Position numbers and translations under genes: made by a program
Shown here: piece after piece, positions 22,672 to 34,364 of the stretch
How positions within the stretch are numbered: position 1 is the first letter of the stretch
Layout: every line of letters begins with the position of its first letter
The notes under the pieces: generated by a model
Databases searched by the model: none
Seen by the model: only the letters and a program-made list of their open reading frames with translations
Told to the model about the DNA's origin: nothing
NCBI RefSeq assembly: GCF_958298935.1
Contig: NC_084940.1
Coordinates: 5,052,001-5,116,000, forward strand
From: Phragmites australis
Lineage: Eukaryota; Streptophyta; Magnoliopsida; Poales; Poaceae
Length of the DNA stretch: 64,000 nucleotides
Direction: 5' to 3'

Positions 22672-23043
22672 ATGCTATCCAGAGTTATCAATCCCAATGT
22701 GAAAAAGGTATATTCATGTTTTCATCTAATTGGGTGTCCTCGAGTATGCTAACGCAAAAGAAATTAAATCGCATAGTGCAACTCACAATAGCAAAGAAAT
22801 TTTGAGATTAAGATTTGAGGAACCAATCAATGCTTCACCAGGGATAGTCTATAATACATCTATTTATATATCAATAATACAACAATATTGCTTGCTACAG
22901 ATGCTTCTAGAACAAATTTAGCATTGGCTACAAACATCTTTGGAGTTAACTTGCCTTTCATGATAGCTTACATACTCCAGGTTGCAACCTTCAGATTACA
23001 AAGGAACAGACAACAACTCGATTAGCCTACTGTTACCATCAGG

Positions 23044-26000
23044 TCAGGTCTTTTTGGATGGCTGTCTCTTCCCAGGTGTTAGATTGTTTTCTGTGGCCAA
23101 AGCACTTGCGCCATTTTTTGGTGAAGCTTCACCAGCTAAAGGGTTCTTGGCAGAGGAATCTGTTGCTGAAGATGGAGAATTGCTCTTCTCATGGCTGTTC
23201 TTGTCTCCGGAAAAAATTATTGGGTTTGCAAATGATCTTGTACATGGCCACCTAAAAACAAAAAATAAAAATTGATGCTTGCTATATTGAAACATGTGGT
23301 GGGTACCAAAAAGCACGCAGCAAACAGACCTGCTGGACCGAATAGTTTCACCTTCAACGACAGTTTCTGCTTCGAAGATGTTACCTATCAACAAGGTAAA
23401 TAACAGATCATTTACATAAGGCCTAATAACAGAAATATAGCACTTGATTCAAACTTATAATCAGATCAAAGTAAAAAAAAAAATTCATTGAGGCACAGGG
23501 AACAGGCTCTCGCTTAAAAAAAAGGGAAACACACATAACTATCTACTGTAGAAACTATAACAAAAATCTACGATAAATGGAGATATTTAACAATAAACTG
23601 CGCTGCATTTGAAATAAACAAAGTTATTAGTTATTTGCATGAGGTTTCAAGAATATTTGCACCAGTGTCAACTATTGACTCCTGAAAAAGGTCCATCTAC
23701 AAATTCAGCTGAAAGATCATCCTAGTAATGTCCATTCAATAAAGTCTACTTTTGCCAACTTTTCTTCTTCCCCAGAGACACTTAATTATGTAGGAGTTTG
23801 CTAGTGGAATCCAGTAAAGTAAATAAAATTCGAGAAAGAAAATGGCAGCTCATTAGATAATTGCTAACACAAAGTACTTTAAATAGTGTACTCCCATAAC
23901 CATATATTTGTAGTTCTTTGAGATGTTGATCAAATGACTTGTTAACACAAAAGGTCTATCAGAAAAGATAGCCAAATGCCATGTCTACTCAATGCCGGCT
24001 AATAAATGATTCACATGGCCCCATGTGATGAAAGTATGAAACAATGGATCAATGTCAATATGGAACGACAAACTAAGCATACACATCAACTATAACATAT
24101 AATTAAGATGTAACAAACTGTCGAGGATAGTGGCATGTGTATGTGTACAAATTAAATTAAATTAAGGATCATATCATATGCAAGGATACATGTGGACTAT
24201 ATCATTGGCAAAATGATATATTTAGATTCTTGTTAAAAAACATTGGATTGGCAGTAAGTTAGCTAATTTGGACAGTGGAGATGTGATTTTTGATAGCGAC
24301 ATTTATACCTCATTGTAATGTTTTCAGGTACTGATACCTGACAGGCTAGCGCATCAAGATGCATTAGTTAGTTCCTTGTTGATAGGAAGCTAAATGACAA
24401 ATATAAGGCTGTCTTGGCTGAAGGTGAGAGAACACAAGCCGGTTTTGCAGTTTAGTATCCAGACTGAGTTGAGCTAACCTTAAATTTGACTCACAATCTA
24501 ATATGGCCGGGGTCAGACCTTCCTAGTCTTACGTACTAATAACTCTGTAATATAAGAAATAAGAAAGAGCATTAGGCTTTACGATTAATGATCAAGGTAC
24601 CATGTATGATGCAAAGATGGAGGATTTCTTGATTTCAAGTTCTGGTCCTGCTAGGCTTGAGGTTTTCTGGATTTTGGGTTCTGCCGAAGATAATTATTAG
24701 AGGCCATGTCACTTTCCACATCCTGAATCAAGAATTTTGGTTCGGATTAGGTGCTGTATTTCAGTTTAACATGTACCGCATAATGACCCGTTCTGCTTTG
24801 TATATGAATGTTGGATAACGAGATTCAAGAAGTGCAGACTTTATGACAGAGTTCTGTCCTTGACTTAATCATAGAATATACTGCAATTAATATGCAAGAA
24901 AAATTGAGTCCAGGATTCCATTGAAAAAGCATGAAAACAGCCACACTAAGTTGAGCTCATTTTGCTCATTTCATCCAATTTTTTTAGAACAATCTGATGC
25001 GTTATCAATCAATGGCGGAGCTGCTACGGACAGACAAGAAGGCCTGCTTAACTGTGATAACACAAGTAAAAAAAATAAAGATATACACCAGGAGACTAGG
25101 TGACTCTAGATATTGCAGTAAGCTGAAGAGTGCATAAGTACCTCCGTCAAAAGCCTTTTTAGAGAAGTACTTGACCTTCATGCATGCTGCGAGTATAGCT
25201 TGATATTTGTTGATCTTCTGTTCATGCTCTTGGATTTTTGATTCTCTGCACATGGCAACAAAATACAGGAATTTCACTGTCAAGCTTGATAATTTCTCAC
25301 AATAACAATACACAGAATCTCTGATTTCTACTCCCTTCAACTGCAAATATATACTTCAGTTTTAGGCACAGTAACTAAGTAGTACCAGAAAATGACCTTG
25401 GTGGCCCTCATTTATCCCCATACTTTATGAACTATTCTTTCAAATATGTGTGAAAGGAGAGAGATTGGAAAAAAGAGGCTCATTTAATTCGAGAATATGA
25501 GCATGCATTCAATAATCTGAAGTAGAAAGAAATGGGAGAAATGTGCCTCGATGTTCTACACCAACCTATATTTTGAGAAAAGTTCATAGAGGCATAGAAC
25601 TAAAGCAACTAACATTTGCAATGGGAGGAGTATTTAGACAAGTTTGATTTTGAGGTAATGCAAAAGACTAAAAGGATCAATTCAGTCTTTTTTAAAGCTG
25701 ATATGTATTTAATTTGTAAAGTAAAACTACTGAAATGTTTGAGATTCTCAACAAAAAGGTAAAATATTGTACCATGACTGAGGTAGAACTTATTAGAAGA
25801 TAAGAAATATGTTATACATCTTAATTAAATTATATAAATTAAAATAATAAAATAAGTGCATGACTGGAGCAGAGAACAACATAAAAACATAATAGAAGCC
25901 TTCTTCATTTCTCAGGACTCTTTTTACCTCTAATTATTTTCTCCTTATTTACTTAGCTCTAGGTCTAATGAAGTGATATACTGATATGTCACTTGGAGAC

Positions 26001-26866
26001 GTAATAAAGAGGGATGCGCTAAGTGTATCAAAACTAAGTCTAGCAAATACCACATCCTACTGAGTGATATCTGCAAGCAAATGTGCAGGTTAATCCTTAA
26101 TTTAACAAGATATTTAAGGATTGTCTGCTCCTGTAATCTTGTTTGCTCACTAGTTTCACACAGTTATCGACGGAACATGATAGAATCATATTCTCTTTAC
26201 ACACCCTGGGACGGTCACATATAAAGAGATACTCGCCTCCTGCCATGGTCACTATGTGCACAAATAACACTAACACATTATTTATTGTTACGGGAGTATC
26301 AGTAACAGGCTAACAGCCTCATCTCATCCATGAACTCCTATCAGCCATATGCCACGGAAGTGCAAAGGCTAGCGATTATACAACAGCTCGTTCACAGATT
26401 CTACTCCATGTCATCCTACGGGTACACGCATATAAAGAGTGTAACCGTAAGTGAAACAGCGATTCTATCGGCTACTACGCTAACAGGGAGGAAGCATTGC
26501 GGATACAAAGAGGCAACACGTGAGTGACAGGGGGAGATCGCAATTACGAGTCATCGTCCCGCGGCAACTGGGGCTTGGCCTCCTCCTCCTGCTGCGGGAC
26601 AGCCGCGGCGGCAGCGTCTCCTCTCTCCTGCACGCACCAGTCAGGAGCTCAGTTTTAGAGGGGCAGAGCTGAAGAGCGAGAGACAGCGAGCGAGAAAAAA
26701 AAATGGGATTATGGGGAACCTTGACCGGGTGCTGCTCCGACGTCGGGGCGGAGCCAGCGGCGGGGGTGGCCGCGGCGGCAGCAGCAGCAGCTGCTGCTGC
26801 TTCCTCTGGCGGCGGGGCGGGGGCAGGGGCGGCATCGGCGGTGGGCGGCCACGGGGAGGACGCCAT
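23044..26866 (-). CDS. Unrecognised plant protein, four exons, 202 residues
   Basis: Spliced from the minus strand: exons 26866-26720, 25340-25142, 23384-23330 and 23251-23044, with phases 0, 1 and 2. All junctions are GT/AG (donors AAG|GT, GAG|GT, CAG|GT; acceptors TTTGCAG, TGATAG, TTTTAG), and the sum is exactly 609 bases with stop. The N-terminus (1-49) is Pro/Ala-rich with an alanine run, probably disordered. Residues 50-120 look folded and helical: a hydrophobic stretch (LTVKFLYFVAM), a short coiled-coil-like run (KIQEHEQKINKYQAIL), then KYFSKKAFDGGNIFEAETVV and WPCTRSFANP. The last 50 residues are Ser/Lys-rich and polar. I do not recognise the family. No signal peptide is seen. The Reina-like element lies just downstream, and intron 1 (1.4 kb) and intron 2 (1.8 kb) are A-T rich. 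Confidence 0.8.
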
Positions 26867-29676
26867 CGGCGGCGCGGTGGTGCGGACGCCGGTCTGCCGG
26901 GAGGCCGGCGCTGAGAAATTTGCTGGTGAATCGGTGGAGTGCGAGAGGGGTGCCTGCCTACCCGACTCTGCCTGTAGCCTGGTTTTTATTTTAGGCGCAC
27001 ATATGCTGCAGCACTAACGGCATCTCCAACAAATTAGCCAAATTTTACTCTCCATATCTATATTTTATTATTCAATCTAAAAGATTTTTTCTCTATATTT
27101 TTATATTTTTATAAACAAGATAACGACGAGACAAAACTTATCTAGAAAGACAGAGCTCAGAGAAACGAATCTAACGACACAAAAATCGCTGAAAAAGGAG
27201 TTACGATGCAGAAGCTATACTAAAAACAAGTTTATGTTTTATTTTATAAAAAAGGACTAATTTGTAAATAACATAAAGTTGTAGGGACCTTTTTGTAAAT
27301 ATAGAAAAGTTTAGGGATTGATTTGTAAGATAGGGCCTTTTATGTGAAAACAGAAAAGTTTAAGGGTCTATTTGTAAAATTACCAACTACTGGAAATCTT
27401 TGAAATTATTTTTGTATTGAGAATCATCTTTTAATTCTGTAGGGCTGACTGGGTTGACACGTGGGCAAGTTAGCTGACTTGGCGATGAGGCAGCTGATGT
27501 GGCTAGGTGACATGGCTTTAGGTGCTGACTTCGTTAAAGAGGCGACACGTGGTGACTTTGATACTAGTGGATGAAGGGGTACAGGTGGGATCTAATCTCG
27601 GCCATGCAAATCAGATCGGACGCCACAGAGAGGAAGGGGCTACTGGAGAGGAAGGGCACATCGAAACCGAGAGAGATCATGACGGTGCACTCACCTGATA
27701 AAGGCGCTGACCTTGTCGCCGGCCTCGGAGCATGACAACAAGTGGTGGATTACGATGAGAAGGCGACAGTGAATCTGTTTTGAGGCTTACCGAGAGTGGC
27801 ACAGCACCGGAGGATGGTCAGCAATGATAGGGACGACGAGAGAGCTCATGAACTCGACGGGAAGCAGCTCTAGTGACCGGGGAAGCAAGGCGGCAGCGGC
27901 AGTGGCTTTGACAGAGGCAAGCAGCTCTGATGGTGGGCTCGACTGGAGGTGGCGGCAATGGTGGCGGTGGAGCTTGGATCTCGGTGACTAGCACCAGATG
28001 CGGCGGGTTTTGGTGAAGGGAGATCCGAGGGGGACGACTGGGTTACATAGGTGGCACGAGAGGATCTTGGGACGAGCTAAGACATCTTAGGGCAGCGGCG
28101 GACTCCAACACGGACATGGTGATGCGCTCGATTCCAACTCGAAGACGACGACAGTGAAGGTAGAACAGCTCTGGGCGTCTTTGGGTGAGCGGGCTGCGGA
28201 GCGGGGCTGCTGGCGAACTGGATTGTGAAGCAAGCTGGCTGAGTGGGGCGCACTAGCGGCCTAGGCGGGGAGACTGGCTGAACGAGAGGGGGCAGCAGGC
28301 CGCCTGACGAGCAGACCAGGCCGGGGAGAGAGAGTTGGGAAACCAGGCTGGGAGGGAGAGGGTGGGCTAGGTAGAAGTTAGGGTTTTTATCTTTATTATA
28401 TTCATTTATCTATTTCTATTCTAATTCTATTCCTAAGATTTCAAACCTAAGCAAAGCCAAATTAAATAAAAGCCAACAAATCAAATTCAACCGAAAACAA
28501 ATAAAACCCTAATGACTATTCTCAACATGAATGCACTTCAAGCAAAATATAACCTATGTCAAATTTAATTTAATGTAGATAATAGGTTTTATCATGTTCT
28601 ATTTATTCAAACTATAAGTTAATCTTAGAAAAAATTTAAAAATTTAAAAATCAGGGTGTGACATGCTCCAATGTGGAGTTTGCCAAATTATAACCTCTAA
28701 TGAAGACCAGGACAATGACAAATAATTAATCCCCTTTAAAAAAATTGATGAGTGTTGCTACAAAATTTCACTGGAATAACCTCCTTGATGACCAACATAA
28801 GATCAAATACTTCATGTGGTCATATCTTAATTAATATAGTAGGGATTTCTTACGATGAATACTAAGCCTTCTCAATCAAGTTCCTAACCAACAAAGAAAA
28901 CAAATCAAATTAAAAGTGTATTGTCAAAGTGATACATAAATGATCCCTGAAGGAAATAAACAACATAATGACACAGAAGGAAAACACAACACAAGAATCT
29001 AACCAACCAACACAAGAACTGACAGTCCAGATGCATAGAATTTTTTCCCAACTGGCTCATCTCTGAAGAAGTAGAAGGCGGTCCAGATGCAGCATCGCGG
29101 GGGATGTAGAAGGTGGGGACGGCTGGAGCTCACCGTCAATGATAGGGCATCACTTCGGTCCTCGCCGGTGGCACATCGACGACGGCTTGCGACCATGGCG
29201 AGAGTCAGGATCAGGCACACGCGAACATGGAGCCACTGGCTAGGCATGATGGCGCACGCAACCATGGCTCACTCCTCTGAGGGGGTCGATGGCTCGCTGC
29301 GATGAGATCGCTCGCGGGCTCGATGGACCTGCGCCTGGTTTCATCCATGCCTGGAGATCGATGATGCACACATGCGGCTTCAATCGGGAATGGTGCTAGA
29401 GGAGCACTTTCTGCAGCACGTGTCCATATAATTTTTTTCTAGATTTGGTGGTGGTTTGTATTGATGCCAAACTTTTAGTAAGCATTCATTTCTTGTCTCT
29501 CTAGTTCAAATTTTCACTCAAGTCTGCTCCCCAATTTAGTTGGATCCATTATGTTTCCAACACACATAGATGGTAAATTTTGGGCCATGTAAGCCAATGT
29601 TATTGGTTTTTCATAAGCATGAGTTGGGCACACAGAAAAAGATGATAAGGTTGCCCTTTACTGAACTCTAACTAGA
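26867..29676. other. Repeat-like intergenic region
   Basis: 27240-27370 holds imperfect copies of a unit around GAAAAGTTTAGGGATTGATTTGTAA, typical of non-coding parts of grass transposons. 27430-28380 is G-rich with short overlapping frames but no protein. AAAATCAGGGTGTGACA at about 28650-28666 looks like a gypsy LTR 3' end, but no matching start, PBS or second copy was found. 28690-29676 shows nothing recognisable. Confidence 0.35.
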
Positions 29677-29686
29677 TAGTGTGGAT

Positions 29687-30530
29687 TAATGATGACAGTG
29701 GTTTGGTCAGGTCGGACCCCGCGGGTTTCAAATAGCGGGGGTGGGGACGGGTTTGGATGTAAAAACCGTCCTATAAGGCCATTAGGTTGGGCCCCAACCC
29801 GAGTCAAATTCGGGTCTGGATCATATGTCGCATCCGTGGGTGTCCCACGTGTCCCGAAATCTCTCGAGGCCTATTAACTTTTGGCTGATTCCTGAGGCCT
29901 GGAAATCCCACAGAGCAAAGCTAGTGGAGCATTAGGGCCTCCACGGCTATGTGCGCGAGTGCCAAGACCGTCCTCCGCACAGTCCTCGACATCCCCACCG
30001 CCGTCTCCTCCGGTGCGGGCAATGACCCTGATGAGCTCTTATGCGGCAGCTAGAGGCTCTCCTTGGAGATAGCCAACACAGGGCCTTGGTGTGTCGTGCC
30101 TGCGTACTTTATTACGTTTGTGTGGGCCTACATGGAGGGGCCCACTATGCTACAACACGATGGTGGAAGTGAACCGCCACCGGTGGCTGGCCACAGCCTG
30201 CAGAGCTCATACCTCTGGCCGCTCGTGCTCGTGAAGGAGCCAAGCCCCGACCTCTGGTCATTGTCGTTGATGAAACAACCAGCCCTATAGCCAGCGTCCA
30301 CACTGCCGATGACCACCATGGGGATTCATCCTCATCGGATCTGGTCGGCGTTAGATCCATGACGACATCGGATCTGGCCAAATCCTGGGTTGCAAGTCCC
30401 TACCGGGGCTGAGGGGATGTATTTGCACTTGATTTGATTTTCAGGTCCGAATCGGGTTTCATATTTTGAGTTCATTTCAGGTCGGTGCGTTCTTGCTCCA
30501 CCCGGTCCTGACCTGATCCATTGCCACCTC
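29687..30530. mobile_element. Pack-MULE-like element, 844 bp
   Basis: Near the left end, GTGGTTTGGTCAGGTCGGAC matches in reverse the right-end sequence GTGGCAATGGATCAGGTCAG (read on the minus strand), forming a loose terminal inverted repeat. The 10-bp direct repeat TAGTGTGGAT flanks it exactly (29677-29686 and 30531-30540). The interior holds a GC-rich, gene-like piece (about 29940-30360) without an intact frame. The size of the flanking repeat suits a Mutator-like insertion (usually 9, sometimes 8-10 bp). The inverted repeat does not reach the very left end, so the call is tentative. Confidence 0.45.
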
Positions 30531-30540
30531 TAGTGTGGAT

Positions 30541-32100
30541 GACAAGCTTGTCAAATTACTAGATAATTTTGATTGAACACTTAGCGCCCCAACACGTGTT
30601 GAATCCAAAACACACTGCTAGGGTGCAATTTGGCCGGATATTTTTAACTGACCTTTAGAGAAAATTTGGGAAGTTATCATAGATATTTCTTATATTTGAG
30701 ATAAATGTGTACATTGACCTATTCGAGTCAAAATGAGTTCATATAAGATCATCCTCTATTAATTCCAAAATAGACGTCACATATCCACGTACTGGCATAT
30801 TTTAATATCTCTATTGTTTCTTAGTGCCTTCTTTATACTAGTTCCTGAGTCAGGCATATGGCATCTATTTTCATGAGCTTATAAGAATTTAAAACAGTGG
30901 TTTCTGATACATGTGAGTTTTGAGGAGTTGTTAGTGAAGCTTCTGATGTTCATCTCAAGAATGAACAGTGCTAAACTACTAATTATTGTTTTATGTACGC
31001 TATATATTATCTTTGTTTTTGTTGACATCCACATCTATGTTTTTGTTTGGACAATTTAAAGCGTAACTTAAGGGCTATTCTATCCGTCACGTGACTGAAA
31101 ATAACACTTGTTCGGTCATCCAATCTCCGCCATACGATCAAGATCCAACCTCCATCGTCGTTTCTTCTTCCTCTCGCTAGCGCGGTTTTGTTTCTCTTCC
31201 CTGCTAAAAACTCCCACCGTTGCTATTCTTCGCGACGTGCTCCCCCGCGCCGCCCTCTTGCTCTTGTCGCTGGACAAGCCACCACCACCTGTTGTCACGC
31301 TAATCCGGCTCCGTTGGGTGGGTGCCATGATGCCCCGTCCTTGCACTACCCATCCGACGGTCCTTCGCCTCATCCTTGCACCAGCCACCACCACCTGGCT
31401 GACCTGCCTTCAGCGACCCCCTCTAAGCCGGGCAACACAAAAATCCCTCACCCCAAAGCAAACCTCACCGGGAACAATGGCTGCCATTGCCGTGTTCACA
31501 CATTCGACTGAAAACATTCACGTTTTCAATTGCATGAAATATAGGAGGCACGATAATTTAATTGGTGCTCTCTACGTATATGTGGCACACTATGCACTTA
31601 TGTAATTGTTGTACTTGTATATGCATACTTCTAATAAAGGAAAAGGAAGAAAAATAGATTATAACATGACACACGGAACTCTAACTTTCTTATTTTCCCA
31701 CCAACGAATATTATCAACTCACCTGTGAGTTTCATGATTAATGGTTTTGCCCCGTGCCACTCACAAAATGGGGTCTTGTATCCAAATGCACGAGTGCAAG
31801 TCAGGATTATTTGACCGGTATCCCGCAGAAACCCAGCTCGATTGCATAGGGCCATTATGCATCTCTTTTGTAATTATCATAGCTGATTATTTGTTAGTTG
31901 AGTTGACTTTTGGGGATCCATTTACTTGACATCATGTCTATATTTTTCATGATAGGTTGTATTAGCAAAAGAGAATTTTAGATATATGCAAGATTGAAGG
32001 AATTCAGCCTGGCATACATATTTTCAACACTTTGGTAGAGTATGTTTATGATGAAAATGATCTGTTCTTCTTCCCCAAACTATAATGATGTTGAAGCTAA
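30541..32100. other. Intergenic, no supported gene
   Basis: A 165-codon plus frame (31108-31605) is Arg/Pro/Leu-rich and lies in sequence resembling low-complexity transposon interior. It has no recognised domain. The rest is A-T rich. Confidence 0.3.
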
Positions 32101-32151
32101 ACTCAATTTTGAACATTCTTCACAGGGTCAATTCATGTTGTTGAATGCATT

Positions 32152-32492
32152 GTGGAGTGTATACATCGAGCAAAAATTCAACTTGACCCATCAACACTTT
32201 GGTTCGCATTTTGTGCATATGCTGAGCATGAGCTGTACAATACTGCAATTGTGGCATTGCAAGTTCTCAGCATGAGAATGATATCTGAGGACGTCACATT
32301 CTTAGTGCGAAAGGAATTATTTTGGAAGATCTAATCCTCAGTGAAGAGCCAGATGCTGAATTGAGAGTCATAAGGTATTTGAAGCAGCTGATCGAAGAGT
32401 ATCTTGGTCACCTGAGAGTCTCTGGGCAATGGGGCTGGCGTCCTTTTATGATGCTAACAAGAGACCACATATATCGTAAAGGTTGTGCATGA
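32152..32492 (+). pseudogene. Frameshifted fragment of an unidentified protein-coding gene
   Basis: Two overlapping frames read like one protein broken by a single shift near 32312: first VECIHRAKIQLDPSTLW, FCAYAEHELY and VALQVLSMRM, then ILEDLILSEEPDAELRVI and YLKQLIEEYLGHLRVS, ending at TGA 32490. The composition is that of a soluble helical protein. ORF-like pieces continue weakly to about 32830. I cannot name the family. No intact start or splice model was found. Confidence 0.35.
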
Positions 32493-34205
32493 AACATGCA
32501 GCGGTTTATTAGTTCCTTTTGCAAGGGATTGGTGTGTTGGCCTGTTGCTCAGTTTTAAGATGATTCTAGGCCAACGGTTTTGTTAGCGATTCTTCACATT
32601 ACTTGATGGGCTAGATGCTCGCTTGCTATTCACCCAGCTATAACCGGTGCTGATTATAGTGGCTATCGGGAGCATCAGCTTCACAAAATTTGTATGAACA
32701 TTTTTTACGGTGACGAAGATCGAGGCACATATTTATATAGCAGTGACAGATGAACAAGAGGTGTTACAACTTACAATAGCTGGAAGCTGCCTTGTACCTC
32801 AAGCACCCGTGCAGGTTGTTTTGGAGGACGATTTGAACTGAGATTTGAATAATGTTATAACTTAATCTGACAAAGGTAGATCGGATGAAGGCTGGAGAAG
32901 CATCAGATATTATTTATTGACCATTTATCTCGTACTGGCCTTTGTACAGTCAGCAGTGCTGTACATCATGTACTAGTGTTTCACAGGTATTGCCGTTTTT
33001 AGAGAGCCGTTTTTCACTCTTCTAGGCTGCTCAAATTGTTAACCAACAAGAACATTTCATCATTCCATCTATCATAGTCATAAGTCATGATCATGTCTAT
33101 GCTAGTATGGTTCCCTTGGGAAATGTATTTTGATTGACTGTCCTGCTATTACAACAATCTATGCATCATTTCTAGGATGCATTTTGGGATGGACGAATTT
33201 TATGTCTATAGGAATTGGTGAGGATTTCTTTGCTCTAGACCTTGTGGATTGGTGAGAATTTCTGTTTTCCAAACGGTGTCAGGTTTTTTTTTCTCGAGCC
33301 AAGTTGCATGCAGGAGACAAATCTCCGGTCACCAAAAAAAAAAAACTGGTATGTTTGTACTCACCAAACGATTTAGCGTTGGGGCCATTGCAATTTTGAA
33401 AAGCAAGACAGTTCTGAATCTATGTTTGAATCCATTTGCACATCGTTTTATGCAGATTTCATGTTTGATCATTAGTTCTTCTTCTCTGAAAGCGAATCAG
33501 AACTCGAAAATTGTGGTTCAGAATTTCCGAAATATCTCGAACTGGTCTATAGTGATCTGCAGCGGTAGATCTCAGCCATCCGATCGGCAACTAGCGTTCT
33601 GGATCGATTGCCACAGTAAAATGCTATGGCGCAAAAGGCTCATACAGTATATCAAAACACCATAGCAATAGTATCGATGATTAGTTAACGCAGGCTACTG
33701 TAGCAAAAGACTTATTTTATTATATAAATAGTGTTCCTCTATATTAATTTATTATTAATGCAGAGGATCCGAGTCCGCTCAATGGCCAAGGGACAAGATC
33801 CAAATACTCGGTTGTTGATCCTCTGACTTCACTCATTTGAAGTTACTGTGATTTTAATTTAAACCAAAAAATGTTATATAATTAACTGAAAAAATATTAT
33901 ATGGCTAACGAAAAATATTGAACTAAGTAACGAAACCGAAAAATATTACATAATTAATCCGAAAATATTATGCAAGCGACACGGGCTCCCTTCGTCTCGC
34001 GCAGGTCCAGGTGGTCGACTCGCCGCCTGCCCATGCCGCCCTCGCCGCGCCGCGTGTCGGTCGCTGCTTCTCTCTTCCACCCCTTCTTCCTCTCGCGTGC
34101 CGCGATGAAATAGGCGGCAGGCTCGAGCGAGGAGCGCGCAGTACCCACCGCACGCGAGAGCGAGACGAAGGAAAGCCGGGAGGGGAAGGGAGGGGAGGGG
34201 AGGGG
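32493..34205. other. Intergenic; leader of the small membrane protein gene at its end
   Basis: No gene is recognised between 32493 and about 34100. The purine-rich stretch just before 34206 (repeated GGGGA blocks) is probably the 5' untranslated leader of the next gene. Confidence 0.4.
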
Positions 34206-34364
34206 ATGGCGCTGGGTGTGGTGTTCCACGGCGTGCAGCTGGCGCTGGATCTGGCGGTGGCGGGGATGTCGCTGGCGGTGGCGCTCGGCCTTTTCGCGGT
34301 CGTCACCACCGTGCTCTGCTCCGTCGCGTTCCTCCACCACTCCAAGCCCGCCGCGGCGTCCTAG
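34206..34364 (+). CDS. Small hydrophobic membrane protein, 52 residues
   Basis: ATG 34206 begins MALGVVFHGVQLALDLAVAG; the product runs to stop 34362-34364. Residues about 5-43 form one long or two closely spaced membrane helices (LALDLAVAGMSLAVALGLFA and VVTTVLCSVAFL), followed by a short polar tail (HHSKPAAAS). It has high GC at third positions, like other grass first exons. A 3' untranslated intron is likely: a donor after CCTCTCG at about 34411 and an acceptor TTTTATTTCAG at about 35258. Function is unknown. It is short, so the call rests on codon bias, hydrophobicity and the clean leader and tail. Confidence 0.65.
   Translation: MALGVVFHGVQLALDLAVAGMSLAVALGLFAVVTTVLCSVAFLHHSKPAAAS

Noticed and set aside
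26703..27017. Plus-strand Ala/Gly-rich frames
   Set aside because: Antisense of exon 1 of the four-exon gene, produced by its GCN repeat.
28650..28666. Possible LTR end (AAAATCAGGGTGTGACA)
   Set aside because: No partner start, PBS, PPT, second copy or target duplication was located.
31108..31605. 165-codon plus-strand frame
   Set aside because: Low-complexity Arg/Pro/Leu composition with overlapping frames on both strands; no family.
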